A stretch of DNA of 63,786 nucleotides from VGMA01 sp964655475 (GTDB lineage Bacteria > Chlamydiota > Chlamydiia > Chlamydiales > VGMA01). The DNA is taken from assembly GCA_964655475.1 (NCBI GenBank), contig CAZZMO010000007.1, forward strand, positions 1 through 63,786, in the 5' to 3' direction. Of this stretch, positions 1 to 8,840 are shown piece by piece. The translations under genes and the position numbers were made by a program. Within the stretch, counting starts at the first letter, position 1, and every line of letters begins with the position of its first letter. A model generated the notes under the pieces. It was not told the DNA's origin and ran no database searches. It saw nothing but the letters and a program-made list of their open reading frames with translations.

Positions 1-280
1 CAAATTCTACTCAAATCTTGCGGAAACGATCGATAGTACTTTTTTAGAGATTTACAGATGATTAAAATTTTATATTCAAATCACTATACCCAAGCTGATC
101 CTACAAAGATTCGACCCTTTGACGAGGGCTAGATCTCTCTTCTATCACCAAAGCTTCGAAGAAGCTGTGGCAGATTGCCTGCCCAGCAATATAGAGCCCA
201 AAGCCTATAGAGTTAGTTCGCTTTGTTAAACGATGAAGAGATGAGCTGTAAGAGATTTTCCACGAACTAAGCTACAGTTT
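1..280. other. gene-free left edge
   Basis: I see no complete gene here. The minus strand is open for about 60 codons (roughly 90-280) without a convincing start codon or ribosome site, so it may be a decayed reading frame or chance. A short hairpin (AGCTTC-GAA-GAAGCT, about 151-165) is present. Nothing can be assigned to a family. Confidence 0.4.
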
Positions 281-2056
281 CTAAGAAGAAGGTGTGAGAG
301 CAGGATTCTTATTCTCGAAGAGATAAGTGATCTGTGTTCTCTTCAGGAACTTGCCAAAAGAGGGCTTAAAGTGACTCTTGTGCTTGATCGAGACGTAGCG
401 GAACTGAAAGTCCAGCTCATCTTTGAGAAGGTTGAAGTAGGCACTTTGGTAGAAGTGCACAAGGGCTGTTTGTGAAGTGAAGACAAAGAAGGGCTGAACA
501 GCTCCAATTGCTTGCCTTTGCACGAGTTTGAGCATCTCCTGCTCAGAATTTTTTCTGTAGTAGAGGAAGTCGATGTTCGCAAAGCGAGAAATCCAAGCAT
601 CGCGAGCCGATGGCATATCTTTGACAATGAAGAGGTGCATCGCTGGGTTTTCTCCAAGTAGGAGAGCGACTTGTTTCCAAGAGAGCGTTGTGCTGAGGAG
701 CGCCACTCTCATCTCTTTAAACTGCAACGGAGATCCTACAAGATGCATCTCGAAAAAGGGCTGAAGACATTTCTTCGAAAAATAATGACAGAAGATCCCA
801 CCAAGTCTCAGCATCATGCAAAAGGAGGTGCAGAAGATCACAAGGCCTATGACTGCAAAACCAAAGCTCGCCGAAACGTGGAGCACCTTGCCAAAGATGA
901 AGAGGCAAATAGGGGCCAAGAGAACTCCCACAAAGCTGAGGAAATTCGCAGCAGCTACAATCTGCCCCCTCGTATCAGAGGCACTAATTGTTTGAATATA
1001 AGCCTCTTGCGGAATCACGTACAATCCACCTGAGAAACCAAGTAATGCCAAGGTAACAGCAGCTCCGAGAGGGGTATTCATCATCGGAAGGCAAAAGAGG
1101 AATAAGGAGAGCATGAAAGAGGCAAAGCAGGCAAGTCCAAGCTCAATCCCTTTCTTAGAGAGTTTTCCTGCAATGGCCGCTCCTGCTGCAATACCGATCG
1201 AGCTTCCAAGGAAGAGATAGCCTCCTCCAATTTCACTCAAACCGAGATTCTCAATAGCAAACGGAATGATATTCAACTGCAAAAATGCACCGACGAAAAG
1301 GAAGAAGGCTGATCCCACAACAGTGAGAAGGAGAAGGGGTGTTCTTCTACAAAGTTTGAGCGTCTGATAGGTCTGTGAAACAAAGTTCACTCTGATCTTT
1401 TTCTTATTTTTCCTTGGCTCTGTATGAGGAATATAGAGTGCGCAAACCAATCCAATAATGGCTGCAATCATACAAAATGTGACGCAAAAGAGGAAATTTC
1501 TCCCCGACACTTGTGTGAGGAACGAGGCGAGAAAGGTTCCAATGATGATCGCAAGGTAGGTAAACGAGGTGACAAAACCATTTGCCTTCGAGATCTTCTC
1601 TTTTTTCACAAGTTCTGGAATGATACTATACTTCGGTGGCCCCATGACAGCAGAGTGGGAAGAGAGTAAAAAGACGAGAAGGTAGCATCCTATCGGAGAT
1701 TTTGCGCTAAATACAAAATAGCTCGCTCCAATGATGACGATCTCTGCAACCTTTAATATAACAATCAACTTTTGTTTACTAAAGCGATCTGCTAAAATAC
1801 CAGCCATCGAAGAAAACAAGAGAAAAGGGGCTACGTAAGAAAGGCCAACCCAGGAGAGTACTTCTGTCGAGGCAGCGGCGCCGTAGTAGTCGATCAAAAG
1901 AAAAATGTTGAGGAACTTAAACAGATTGTCATTGAGAGCTCCGAGGAACTGCGCTCCATTCAAGAACCCCAGCCCATGTTGGCTGATACGTCCTGTCCCT
2001 CGGTTTAAACTGAGGGGGCGCGCTGGAATCGATCTCAATGCTTGTTGTAACGCCAT
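281..2056 (-). CDS. LplT-like MFS transporter with C-terminal extension
   Basis: Integral membrane protein of 591 residues. Residues about 1-420 form a major-facilitator fold, with the N-terminal run 'NGAQFLGALNDNLFK' characteristic of the LplT / Aas-type lysophospholipid flippases, which move lysophospholipid across the inner membrane for re-acylation. About 170 hydrophilic C-terminal residues follow the last helix; they lack the HX4D motif of a PlsC acyltransferase, so their role is unknown. The frame runs 85 codons further upstream, but that part reads like antisense of recC, so I chose the ATG just before MALQQALRS. This leaves 13 bp to the divergent recC. A TACAAT box sits 6 nt before the ATG with no Shine-Dalgarno, so the mRNA may be leaderless. 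Substrate is inferred from family only. Confidence 0.75.
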   Translation of the reverse strand: MALQQALRSIPARPLSLNRGTGRISQHGLGFLNGAQFLGALNDNLFKFLNIFLLIDYYGAAASTEVLSWVGLSYVAPFLLFSSMAGILADRFSKQKLIVILKVAEIVIIGASYFVFSAKSPIGCYLLVFLLSSHSAVMGPPKYSIIPELVKKEKISKANGFVTSFTYLAIIIGTFLASFLTQVSGRNFLFCVTFCMIAAIIGLVCALYIPHTEPRKNKKKIRVNFVSQTYQTLKLCRRTPLLLLTVVGSAFFLFVGAFLQLNIIPFAIENLGLSEIGGGYLFLGSSIGIAAGAAIAGKLSKKGIELGLACFASFMLSLFLFCLPMMNTPLGAAVTLALLGFSGGLYVIPQEAYIQTISASDTRGQIVAAANFLSFVGVLLAPICLFIFGKVLHVSASFGFAVIGLVIFCTSFCMMLRLGGIFCHYFSKKCLQPFFEMHLVGSPLQFKEMRVALLSTTLSWKQVALLLGENPAMHLFIVKDMPSARDAWISRFANIDFLYYRKNSEQEMLKLVQRQAIGAVQPFFVFTSQTALVHFYQSAYFNLLKDELDFQFRYVSIKHKSHFKPSFGKFLKRTQITYLFENKNPALTPSS

Positions 2057-2069
2057 GGATAGATTGTAG

Positions 2070-4931
2070 ATGAAGCACCTTTTTTTGAGCAACTCCCGCA
2101 CTCGTCTTCTAGACCTCCTCGAGGAGGGTTTGTTTACGGAGCAAGGGTTTCCTCTGAGAAAAAAATTCGTCGTCATCCCCCATAGAAGGGTCAAAGATCT
2201 CCTCATGGAGCATTTTGCGATGAAGAGAAACTCAGCGGTAGGGCTCCAATTCTTCACTCTCCATGGCCTGATCGAATACTTTCTCTCACTTGAAGAAAAT
2301 GAGATTGTCAAATTCCCTAGGGAGGGGATTTTAGCTCTCCACCTCGAAGAGGCGATCCAAAAACATCTCGGCGAAGAGCCCTTTCTTCCACTAGACCACT
2401 ATCTTGACGGCGATCTCAAAAAAATCCCTGACCTAGCAAGAGCTCTTGCCAAGGCCTTTAAAACATACGATCTCCACAACCTTGCTTGCAAAAGCCCCTG
2501 GCAAACCATCTTGTGGGATGAAATGTTCTCCTTCTGGCCCTCCCTATCGCAAAAATCGTTCCAAAAGAGCCCCCCATTCCCTGCTGAAGTACACATTTTT
2601 CAAATCTCTGCCATCCCTCCCGCGATGAAAAAAGCCCTCGAGGCGATTGAAAAAGCTTGGGAAACGAGCTTTTACCTCTTCTCCCCGAGTGAATACTACT
2701 GGGGCGACCTTTCAACAGATCGAGAAAGGGTCTCTTTGCAAAAGTATTTCCAAAAGAAAGGGGTCCAAGCTGAAGAGTGTGATGCCCTCGACCGCTACGT
2801 GAGAAACAGAAACCCCCTCCTCGCCAACCTCGTCTCATCAGGGACAGACCTCTTCACCTACTTCCTCGATCGGGGGATCCCTTTTGAAGAAATTTATGAA
2901 CCCTCACCCCCTACCCTTCTCGGATCGATCCAAAACGACTTCCTCGAACTTGTGAACCCTGAAGAGAGAGACTCCCTCCTGAACTGCGAAAAGGCAGGCA
3001 TTTCTCTACACTCCTCCCCTTCAAAATTGAGAGAAGTGGAAATCCTCTACAATAACATGATGGAGCTCTTTTATAAAAACCCCCACCTTTCCCCTCGAGA
3101 AATTGGGGTGTTCGCACCGAAAATCGCCCCCTACTTCCCCCATATCCAAATGGTATTTGGAAGCAAAGAAAGTCAACTTCCCCATTTTGCAGTCACTGAC
3201 CTTCCCATTCCTGAACACATCCTCAAAAATTTATCGACAATTGAACCATTCGATTTGTTTCAGCTCCCTGAATTCCAAGAAAAATTCAGCCTCAAAGAAG
3301 AAGATATCGACCATTGGAAACAATGGAGAGGGAGGGAAACGGGGCTCGTGATGAATCTTGCTATGCCACTAAAAGATCTTCCTTTCATCGAACCTTCGAA
3401 GATCCCACTACTAGAGACATTCCTCTCCGTTTCAGAGCTCTTACAAAAAGATCTCGACACCATTCAAAAAATGGTGATGCCCCTTCACTCATGGGTCCTT
3501 TTCTTAAGAGAATTCATCGAACGCTATCTAGTTCTCGATAACAAAGGGTTTTCGACCTATCTCGAAGATTTAAAAGCTCTCCCTTTTGAAGAAAAACCCT
3601 TCCCTTTTTCATTCATCGAACGCTACATTGAGGAATTTTTCGAAACCCCCTCTTACACACATAGATCCTCTCCAAATCCCCCCCTCTTCTTCAGTGATCT
3701 CAACGAATCTTCTGTAGTGGGCTTTAAGCATATTTTCTTGCTCGGAATGGATGAGGAAAATTTCCCTTCCCCTATCCAAGAAAGCTCCCTTTGCCCTCTC
3801 CCCACTTCACCTACCGATGAAGACCGCTTTACTTTTTTAGGTCTGATCCTCTCGAGCGCTGAATCTCTCACCATTAGCTATCAAAACATCCATCCGAAAG
3901 ATGGAAAGATGCTCGGCCCCTCTCTTTTAGTGAAACAACTCTTTGCCTACCTCGACCACTACTACCGAATCGAACATGAGCTCCCCTCAACAAAGTGTCT
4001 CTTTGACCATCCGAGCACCTCTCTTCACCCCATCTATTTTTCTGAAGAAGGGGCGATAAGGAGCTACTCAGAGAAAGAATACCGCCTCGCAAAAAAACTC
4101 TATTCCGAAGCTCCCACCACCTCTCGTGGAGTCCAAAAAAAGATCGAGCCCACCACCATATGGTCGATTGATGAGCTTTCCAGGCTGCATCATCCGCTAC
4201 GCTTTTATGCTCAAAATGTTTTAGGAATTTATCTGAAAGAGATTCAACCAGAAGAGGAGTTCCTCCTCCCTTTCTTAGAACGCTATCGCTGGAAGCAAAA
4301 ACTCCAAGACAAATCCTCTCATGAAGTGTTGCAAGAGTTCTTCCACACGACATCGATCAGACAGCCCCTCTTCCAAAAGATGGCGATGAATGAACTAAAA
4401 AGAGAGTTTGATAAAATCGAGGAGTTCCTTGAGCAAGAAGCATGGAGTCGTGAGCCTCTCAAGAAAATAACCTTTCATCGAGATTGCAAACGCCCTTATC
4501 AGCAGTCAGAAAATCACTCGGTCCATCCCCCCCTAGTGATCAACGAAAAGTGGAGCATCGTTGGATCGATCACACCAAATAGCTTTAGTCTATCTAAGAC
4601 GATCCCCAAAGAGGTCATCAAACAATGGCCGACCCTTCTTATCATCAACTATTTAGGACTTGAGCCGAAAATCTTTTTTCCTGAAGTGGGGAAAGTAGAA
4701 TCCATTTCCATAGAGAATCCAAAAGAAAGGCTCATCTCTTTTCTCTCCTACGGAGAAAAGCTCTACGAGTCCCCTTGCCCCTTCTTGCCAGATTGGCTCG
4801 ATATTTTAGGGGATCGAGAAGAGTGGAGAAAAAAATATGAGACATCAGAAGATCTCTATGTCCAATTTTTTCAACCGATGCCTCTATTCGAAAATTGGGG
4901 GGAGATCCTTAGAGAAGTTTACACAAAATAG
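2070..4931 (+). CDS. recC: RecC-like subunit of exodeoxyribonuclease V
   Basis: 953-residue protein resembling RecC, the Chi-recognising scaffold of the RecBCD helicase-nuclease that resects double-strand breaks for RecA. The block around residues 340-360 (EIGVFAPKIAPYFPHIQMVF) matches the RecC/UvrD-like segment normally read as IVMTPDIEAYAPLIQAVF. As in other RecC proteins, no intact Walker A motif is visible. recB and recD follow on the same strand, separated by one oppositely oriented gene, which supports the assignment. It is shorter than E. coli RecC (about 1120 residues). The 3' end overlaps the convergent gene by 13 bp. No Shine-Dalgarno precedes the ATG. The coding strand is strongly C-rich. 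Confidence 0.85.
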   Translation: MKHLFLSNSRTRLLDLLEEGLFTEQGFPLRKKFVVIPHRRVKDLLMEHFAMKRNSAVGLQFFTLHGLIEYFLSLEENEIVKFPREGILALHLEEAIQKHLGEEPFLPLDHYLDGDLKKIPDLARALAKAFKTYDLHNLACKSPWQTILWDEMFSFWPSLSQKSFQKSPPFPAEVHIFQISAIPPAMKKALEAIEKAWETSFYLFSPSEYYWGDLSTDRERVSLQKYFQKKGVQAEECDALDRYVRNRNPLLANLVSSGTDLFTYFLDRGIPFEEIYEPSPPTLLGSIQNDFLELVNPEERDSLLNCEKAGISLHSSPSKLREVEILYNNMMELFYKNPHLSPREIGVFAPKIAPYFPHIQMVFGSKESQLPHFAVTDLPIPEHILKNLSTIEPFDLFQLPEFQEKFSLKEEDIDHWKQWRGRETGLVMNLAMPLKDLPFIEPSKIPLLETFLSVSELLQKDLDTIQKMVMPLHSWVLFLREFIERYLVLDNKGFSTYLEDLKALPFEEKPFPFSFIERYIEEFFETPSYTHRSSPNPPLFFSDLNESSVVGFKHIFLLGMDEENFPSPIQESSLCPLPTSPTDEDRFTFLGLILSSAESLTISYQNIHPKDGKMLGPSLLVKQLFAYLDHYYRIEHELPSTKCLFDHPSTSLHPIYFSEEGAIRSYSEKEYRLAKKLYSEAPTTSRGVQKKIEPTTIWSIDELSRLHHPLRFYAQNVLGIYLKEIQPEEEFLLPFLERYRWKQKLQDKSSHEVLQEFFHTTSIRQPLFQKMAMNELKREFDKIEEFLEQEAWSREPLKKITFHRDCKRPYQQSENHSVHPPLVINEKWSIVGSITPNSFSLSKTIPKEVIKQWPTLLIINYLGLEPKIFFPEVGKVESISIENPKERLISFLSYGEKLYESPCPFLPDWLDILGDREEWRKKYETSEDLYVQFFQPMPLFENWGEILREVYTK

Positions 4932-5959
4932 CTCTTTTCCATTCCTGGAACGCCTTTTTTATGCTCTACGTCGTGCTTTTTGAAATTGAGATCACTATCT
5001 TGCTGAAATATCCGCTCTAAAAGTGGGGTAATGAAGTCATACCGAATGAAAGCATACTGCTCTAGTTGGTATGCTGCTTTTTCTTGAAGGAAGAGTCTCC
5101 TCTCTTCTTGCGCTCTATAGATTTGACTGAAGATATTTTGATGAATCGTCTCGTGGATCGCCGCCCCAATTCGTGGAAGATTCTCTAACACCTCATCGAT
5201 ATTCCCGATCGACATGATCATTGCATCAAAGTCATCTTCTACTTGAGGAACTTCGCCACCTTTATGCATGAGAGAAATTCTCGAGTAAGCAAGAGATCCT
5301 ACTGGTTTTGTCATGTGATACTCAACGACAGCCCTGAAATAATCATCCTCTTCATTTTTACAATGCAGTGGTTGTAAATATCCCATTTGATCGTGAGAGG
5401 TGTGAATTTTTTCATATTCAGGAATGATCTGGTCACACACATAACGTTGTTGATCTTCGTACGCTGTCAGTCCATCTTCATTCAATCTATGAACATTTCG
5501 GTAAAAAATATCTTGATTTTTCATAGTAAAATCAAAAACGGAGTTGAATCGGGCCCGAACTCTATCGATGGACTCATCTGCGTTTGAGAAATAGACTTGA
5601 TGTGTATGAAGAGCCCAGGGGATCATAAGACTCTCTTTCAATTGAGAAAGGGAAGGGAGCTCTATAGTAGTCTTACATAACAGAATCAACTCTCCTGCCT
5701 TACTCTCTACATTCATCACAGAAAATTCTGCAGTGAACCCAACAAGAGATCCAGGTGGGGGAAGACACACAAATTTACACGTTTCATTGATATCAGAAAA
5801 GGATAAATAGCGTTGAAACAGCTCAAAAAGATCTGCTTCTGAAGAAATCGTTGCCTGTAGAGCCCGTTTTTTCGCCTTTGGATCTTCTGAAAAAATGACC
5901 TCTGCACCACTAGGTAAAGGGGGCATCGAATGTATTAAAATTTGATTAGATATCGCCAT
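4919..5959 (-). CDS. hypothetical protein between recC and recB
   Basis: A 346-residue soluble protein I do not recognise. It is rich in charged and aromatic residues, has no signal peptide or membrane segment, and ends with a predicted helical stretch (EERRLFLQEKAAYQLEQYAF). It sits on the opposite strand inside the recC-recB interval and overlaps the end of recC by 13 bp. The frame stays open to 6031; I chose the internal ATG at 5959 because the stretch upstream is very AT-rich like an intergenic region and carries the presumed recB promoter. Base composition is closer to average than that of its C-rich rec neighbours. Function unknown. Confidence 0.65.
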   Translation of the reverse strand: MAISNQILIHSMPPLPSGAEVIFSEDPKAKKRALQATISSEADLFELFQRYLSFSDINETCKFVCLPPPGSLVGFTAEFSVMNVESKAGELILLCKTTIELPSLSQLKESLMIPWALHTHQVYFSNADESIDRVRARFNSVFDFTMKNQDIFYRNVHRLNEDGLTAYEDQQRYVCDQIIPEYEKIHTSHDQMGYLQPLHCKNEEDDYFRAVVEYHMTKPVGSLAYSRISLMHKGGEVPQVEDDFDAMIMSIGNIDEVLENLPRIGAAIHETIHQNIFSQIYRAQEERRLFLQEKAAYQLEQYAFIRYDFITPLLERIFQQDSDLNFKKHDVEHKKGVPGMEKSYFV

Positions 5960-6013
5960 ATTCGCAATTATTTTATCATGATTAGTTCTATTAACTAAAT
6001 TAAAAACATATTC

Positions 6014-6042
6014 TTGACGTCTAAAATACATTTTATTAAAAT
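6014..6042 (+). promoter_or_regulatory. predicted sigma-70-type promoter of recB
   Basis: TTGACG (6014-6019) and TAAAAT (6037-6042) are separated by 17 bp. The -10 box ends 8 nt before the recB ATG and there is no Shine-Dalgarno, so the transcript would start at about the initiation codon. Position-only prediction. Confidence 0.5.
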
Positions 6043-6050
6043 TCTATTTT

Positions 6051-8840
6051 ATGAATTCCTTCTCGATCACCTCACACACCGATGAACCCCTTAGAGGTCA
6101 CTTCTTTTTAGAAGCGTCCGCAGGAACGGGGAAAACCTTTACCATTGAACATTTAGTTGTCCAACTCTTGATCAAAGAGCCCGCTCTTTCACTCGATCAA
6201 ATTTTGATCGTCACCTTCACAAAAGCGGCGACCCGCGATCTCAAACAAAGAATTTATCAAACGCTCCAAACAAGTCTTCTCCAGTGGAAAGAAAAAGACG
6301 CTAAAGCCCCCGAATACTTGCAAGCGACTTTTGATGATGAGAGAGTCTTTCTCCGTCTAGAAAGGGCAAGCTCCATCATTGAGAGGGCTGAAATTTACAC
6401 GATCCACTCTTTTTGCAAAAAAATGCTCTCCACCTACGCGTTTGAAGCGAAGATGCCGATCGGCGATTTTGAAGAGGAGGAGGATTCAGAAGCGATCCTC
6501 GAAACACTCCGCACTTTAAAACCTTACCAAGAGTTCAGTCCCAATCAACTTACAGCCCTTCTTCAAAAACATGGAAAGGAGATGCCAAAACTTTGTCAGG
6601 CTCTTAAAAGGACCTCCCCTGTGGAGGCCCCCTCTTTTACAATGTGTTGGGAAAAAGAGGCCCCCTCTTTCTCAAAAGAAGCCTTTGACGAAACATTTTC
6701 TGAAGATCCAAAAGTGACCCTCTCGAGACTTGCAAACTTTGTCGGGAAAACCCTGCGCCTCTCCCCTGATGAGTTTTTAGAGGAGATGCAGGAGAAACTG
6801 AACATCCCTTCATTTGTTGAAAAGGTGAGGAGCCGTTTTTCAGCTGCGATCATCGATGAGTTTCAAGATACCGACCCTCTTCAGTGGGAAATCTTCCGTA
6901 GACTCTTTGTAGAAAAGCCGATCCCTCTCCTTTGCCTTGTAGGAGATCCAAAACAATCGATCTATGCATTTCGAAAGGCAGACCTTGCCACTTTTGTGAA
7001 GGCGAGAAACCTCTTTGACCCGAAAAGGCTCTCTAGAAATTACCGCTCCCATCCAGAGCTCATCCATGCGATGAACGAGCTCTTTGATGAAAAATCTCAC
7101 TGGCTCAGTCTTGATGAAACCCAAGGAGATGTCTGTTACACTCCCGTCGAGGCTAAAGAAGATTACCAAGAGCAGAAGATCGAGGATGGAAAAAAATCGA
7201 TCCATTTCTTCCTCTTGAAACAAGCAAAAGGGAGAGCGAGAAAATGGCCCACAGAAAAAATGGAAGAGACACTTCTCTTCCCTCGCATCGCTAAAGAGAT
7301 TCAACATCTTCATACACTCAATCTCTCTTACGGACAAATGGTGATCTTGATCAAAGATCGCTACCAAGCAGAGCGTCTCACTAACTACCTCACGAAACTC
7401 TCCATCCCAACAATGACGAAAAGTACCGGCCACATTGGAGAAACAAAAGCCTTTTCCCTCTTCTACGATTTTATCAACCTCTTACAAAACCCTTCCCACA
7501 TTAGACGGCTGAAAAAACTTCTCTCCCACCCCCTCTCTGGTTGGTCTCTTGAAGATCTCTCGCTCACTCTTCATGACGCGCCGGTTCAGGAGGCCCTCAT
7601 CGAAGCAAAAGAGTGGGCTACCCTCTACCAAGAAAAGGGACTTGCAAGGGCGATCGAAGAGTGGATGGAATCCCTCTCTCTTTCTCTTGATGACCGAAAA
7701 GACTTGATGCAACTCTCAGAAATTGCTCTCGAAGAAAAACTGTCGCTACGAGATCTCCTCCTCAAATTTGAAACGCTCCTCTCAAAAGATCCTGAGGAAG
7801 ATACAAGACTGAAAAGAAGAGCTTTTCACGACGGTGATTTTGTCCACATCATGACGACCCACAGCTCAAAAGGGCTCGAATTCGACGTCGTTTTTGCACT
7901 CGGTCTGATGTCAAGACAGCAGCAAGAGGAAAACCCTTCTAAGGAAAAAGATCAGGAGAAGATGAGACTCCTCTACGTCGCTCTCACAAGAGCCAAACGG
8001 CGCATCTACATCCCCTTTTGTGAAATCACCGACCAGAAAAAATGTACACCAGGACTTGCCTCACCGATCGAGATTTTCCTCTCCCGCCTTGCCTCTCCAA
8101 CCACCTGGGAAAAGACTTACGACACCATCCCAAAAATCGATGTAAAAAGCCTTCTAGAAGAGAGAAAGTCGATCCTCTCCTTTGAAGAAATTGGAGAAGA
8201 TACCCCTTCCCCTTCTGTAAAAGAGAAAGCTCCGCTTCTCATCCCCCCTCCGAAAGTAGAGATCTCTTACGCTCCGATGATCACTCAATCTTTTTCTGGC
8301 TCGAGAGAAAAAAAGTTCATGAAAACGGAAGATTCTATACTCCCAAAAGGGGCAGAGATGGGGAATTTTTTCCATGAGCTCTTTGAGATGCTCCTCGCTC
8401 ATGGATTTTATCGAGATGAGCTCCTCATGAAAAAGGCCCTCACTAAAAAAATCGTCCCCTCCCCTTTTGCTTCATGGGAAAAAGAGATCATTGAACTTGT
8501 TGAAAAAGCCTTCTCCATCCCATTGGATGGGTTTTCTTTAAAAGAAATCCCCCCAGAACATCTTCTACAAGAGGTGGAGTTTCTCTTCAAAGAAGAGGTA
8601 TACTGGAAGGGGTTTGCCGATCTCATCTTCTACCGAGAGGGGCGCTATCATCTCCTCGACTGGAAACTACACGTGCTCGAAAATTATCAAGAGAGCACCC
8701 TTGCAAGAGTCATGGAAGAGGGGGGGTATCTCGATCAGGCAGCCATTTACCGAAAAGCTCTCAAAACCATCATCCCTGAAAACGAGCTCGGAAAAACCTT
8801 TTACCTCTTCGTCAGAGGGCCTGGAGTCTACCAATGTTGA
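6051..8840 (+). CDS. recB: RecB helicase-nuclease subunit of exodeoxyribonuclease V
   Basis: 929-residue UvrD/Rep-family (SF1A) helicase with a C-terminal nuclease domain. Visible motifs: Walker A ASAGTGKTFT near residue 25, motif Ia VTFTKAATRDLK, Walker B IIDEFQDTDPLQW near 265, motif III LVGDPKQSIYAFR, motif V THSSKGLEFDVVF near 605 and motif VI LYVALTRAKRRIY. The RecB-type nuclease follows, with FFHELFE and the catalytic LLDWKLH near residue 870. It drives 3'-5' unwinding and degradation and loads RecA. It is shorter than E. coli RecB (1180). The stop overlaps recD by 7 bp, implying translational coupling. Confidence 0.95.
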   Translation: MNSFSITSHTDEPLRGHFFLEASAGTGKTFTIEHLVVQLLIKEPALSLDQILIVTFTKAATRDLKQRIYQTLQTSLLQWKEKDAKAPEYLQATFDDERVFLRLERASSIIERAEIYTIHSFCKKMLSTYAFEAKMPIGDFEEEEDSEAILETLRTLKPYQEFSPNQLTALLQKHGKEMPKLCQALKRTSPVEAPSFTMCWEKEAPSFSKEAFDETFSEDPKVTLSRLANFVGKTLRLSPDEFLEEMQEKLNIPSFVEKVRSRFSAAIIDEFQDTDPLQWEIFRRLFVEKPIPLLCLVGDPKQSIYAFRKADLATFVKARNLFDPKRLSRNYRSHPELIHAMNELFDEKSHWLSLDETQGDVCYTPVEAKEDYQEQKIEDGKKSIHFFLLKQAKGRARKWPTEKMEETLLFPRIAKEIQHLHTLNLSYGQMVILIKDRYQAERLTNYLTKLSIPTMTKSTGHIGETKAFSLFYDFINLLQNPSHIRRLKKLLSHPLSGWSLEDLSLTLHDAPVQEALIEAKEWATLYQEKGLARAIEEWMESLSLSLDDRKDLMQLSEIALEEKLSLRDLLLKFETLLSKDPEEDTRLKRRAFHDGDFVHIMTTHSSKGLEFDVVFALGLMSRQQQEENPSKEKDQEKMRLLYVALTRAKRRIYIPFCEITDQKKCTPGLASPIEIFLSRLASPTTWEKTYDTIPKIDVKSLLEERKSILSFEEIGEDTPSPSVKEKAPLLIPPPKVEISYAPMITQSFSGSREKKFMKTEDSILPKGAEMGNFFHELFEMLLAHGFYRDELLMKKALTKKIVPSPFASWEKEIIELVEKAFSIPLDGFSLKEIPPEHLLQEVEFLFKEEVYWKGFADLIFYREGRYHLLDWKLHVLENYQESTLARVMEEGGYLDQAAIYRKALKTIIPENELGKTFYLFVRGPGVYQC

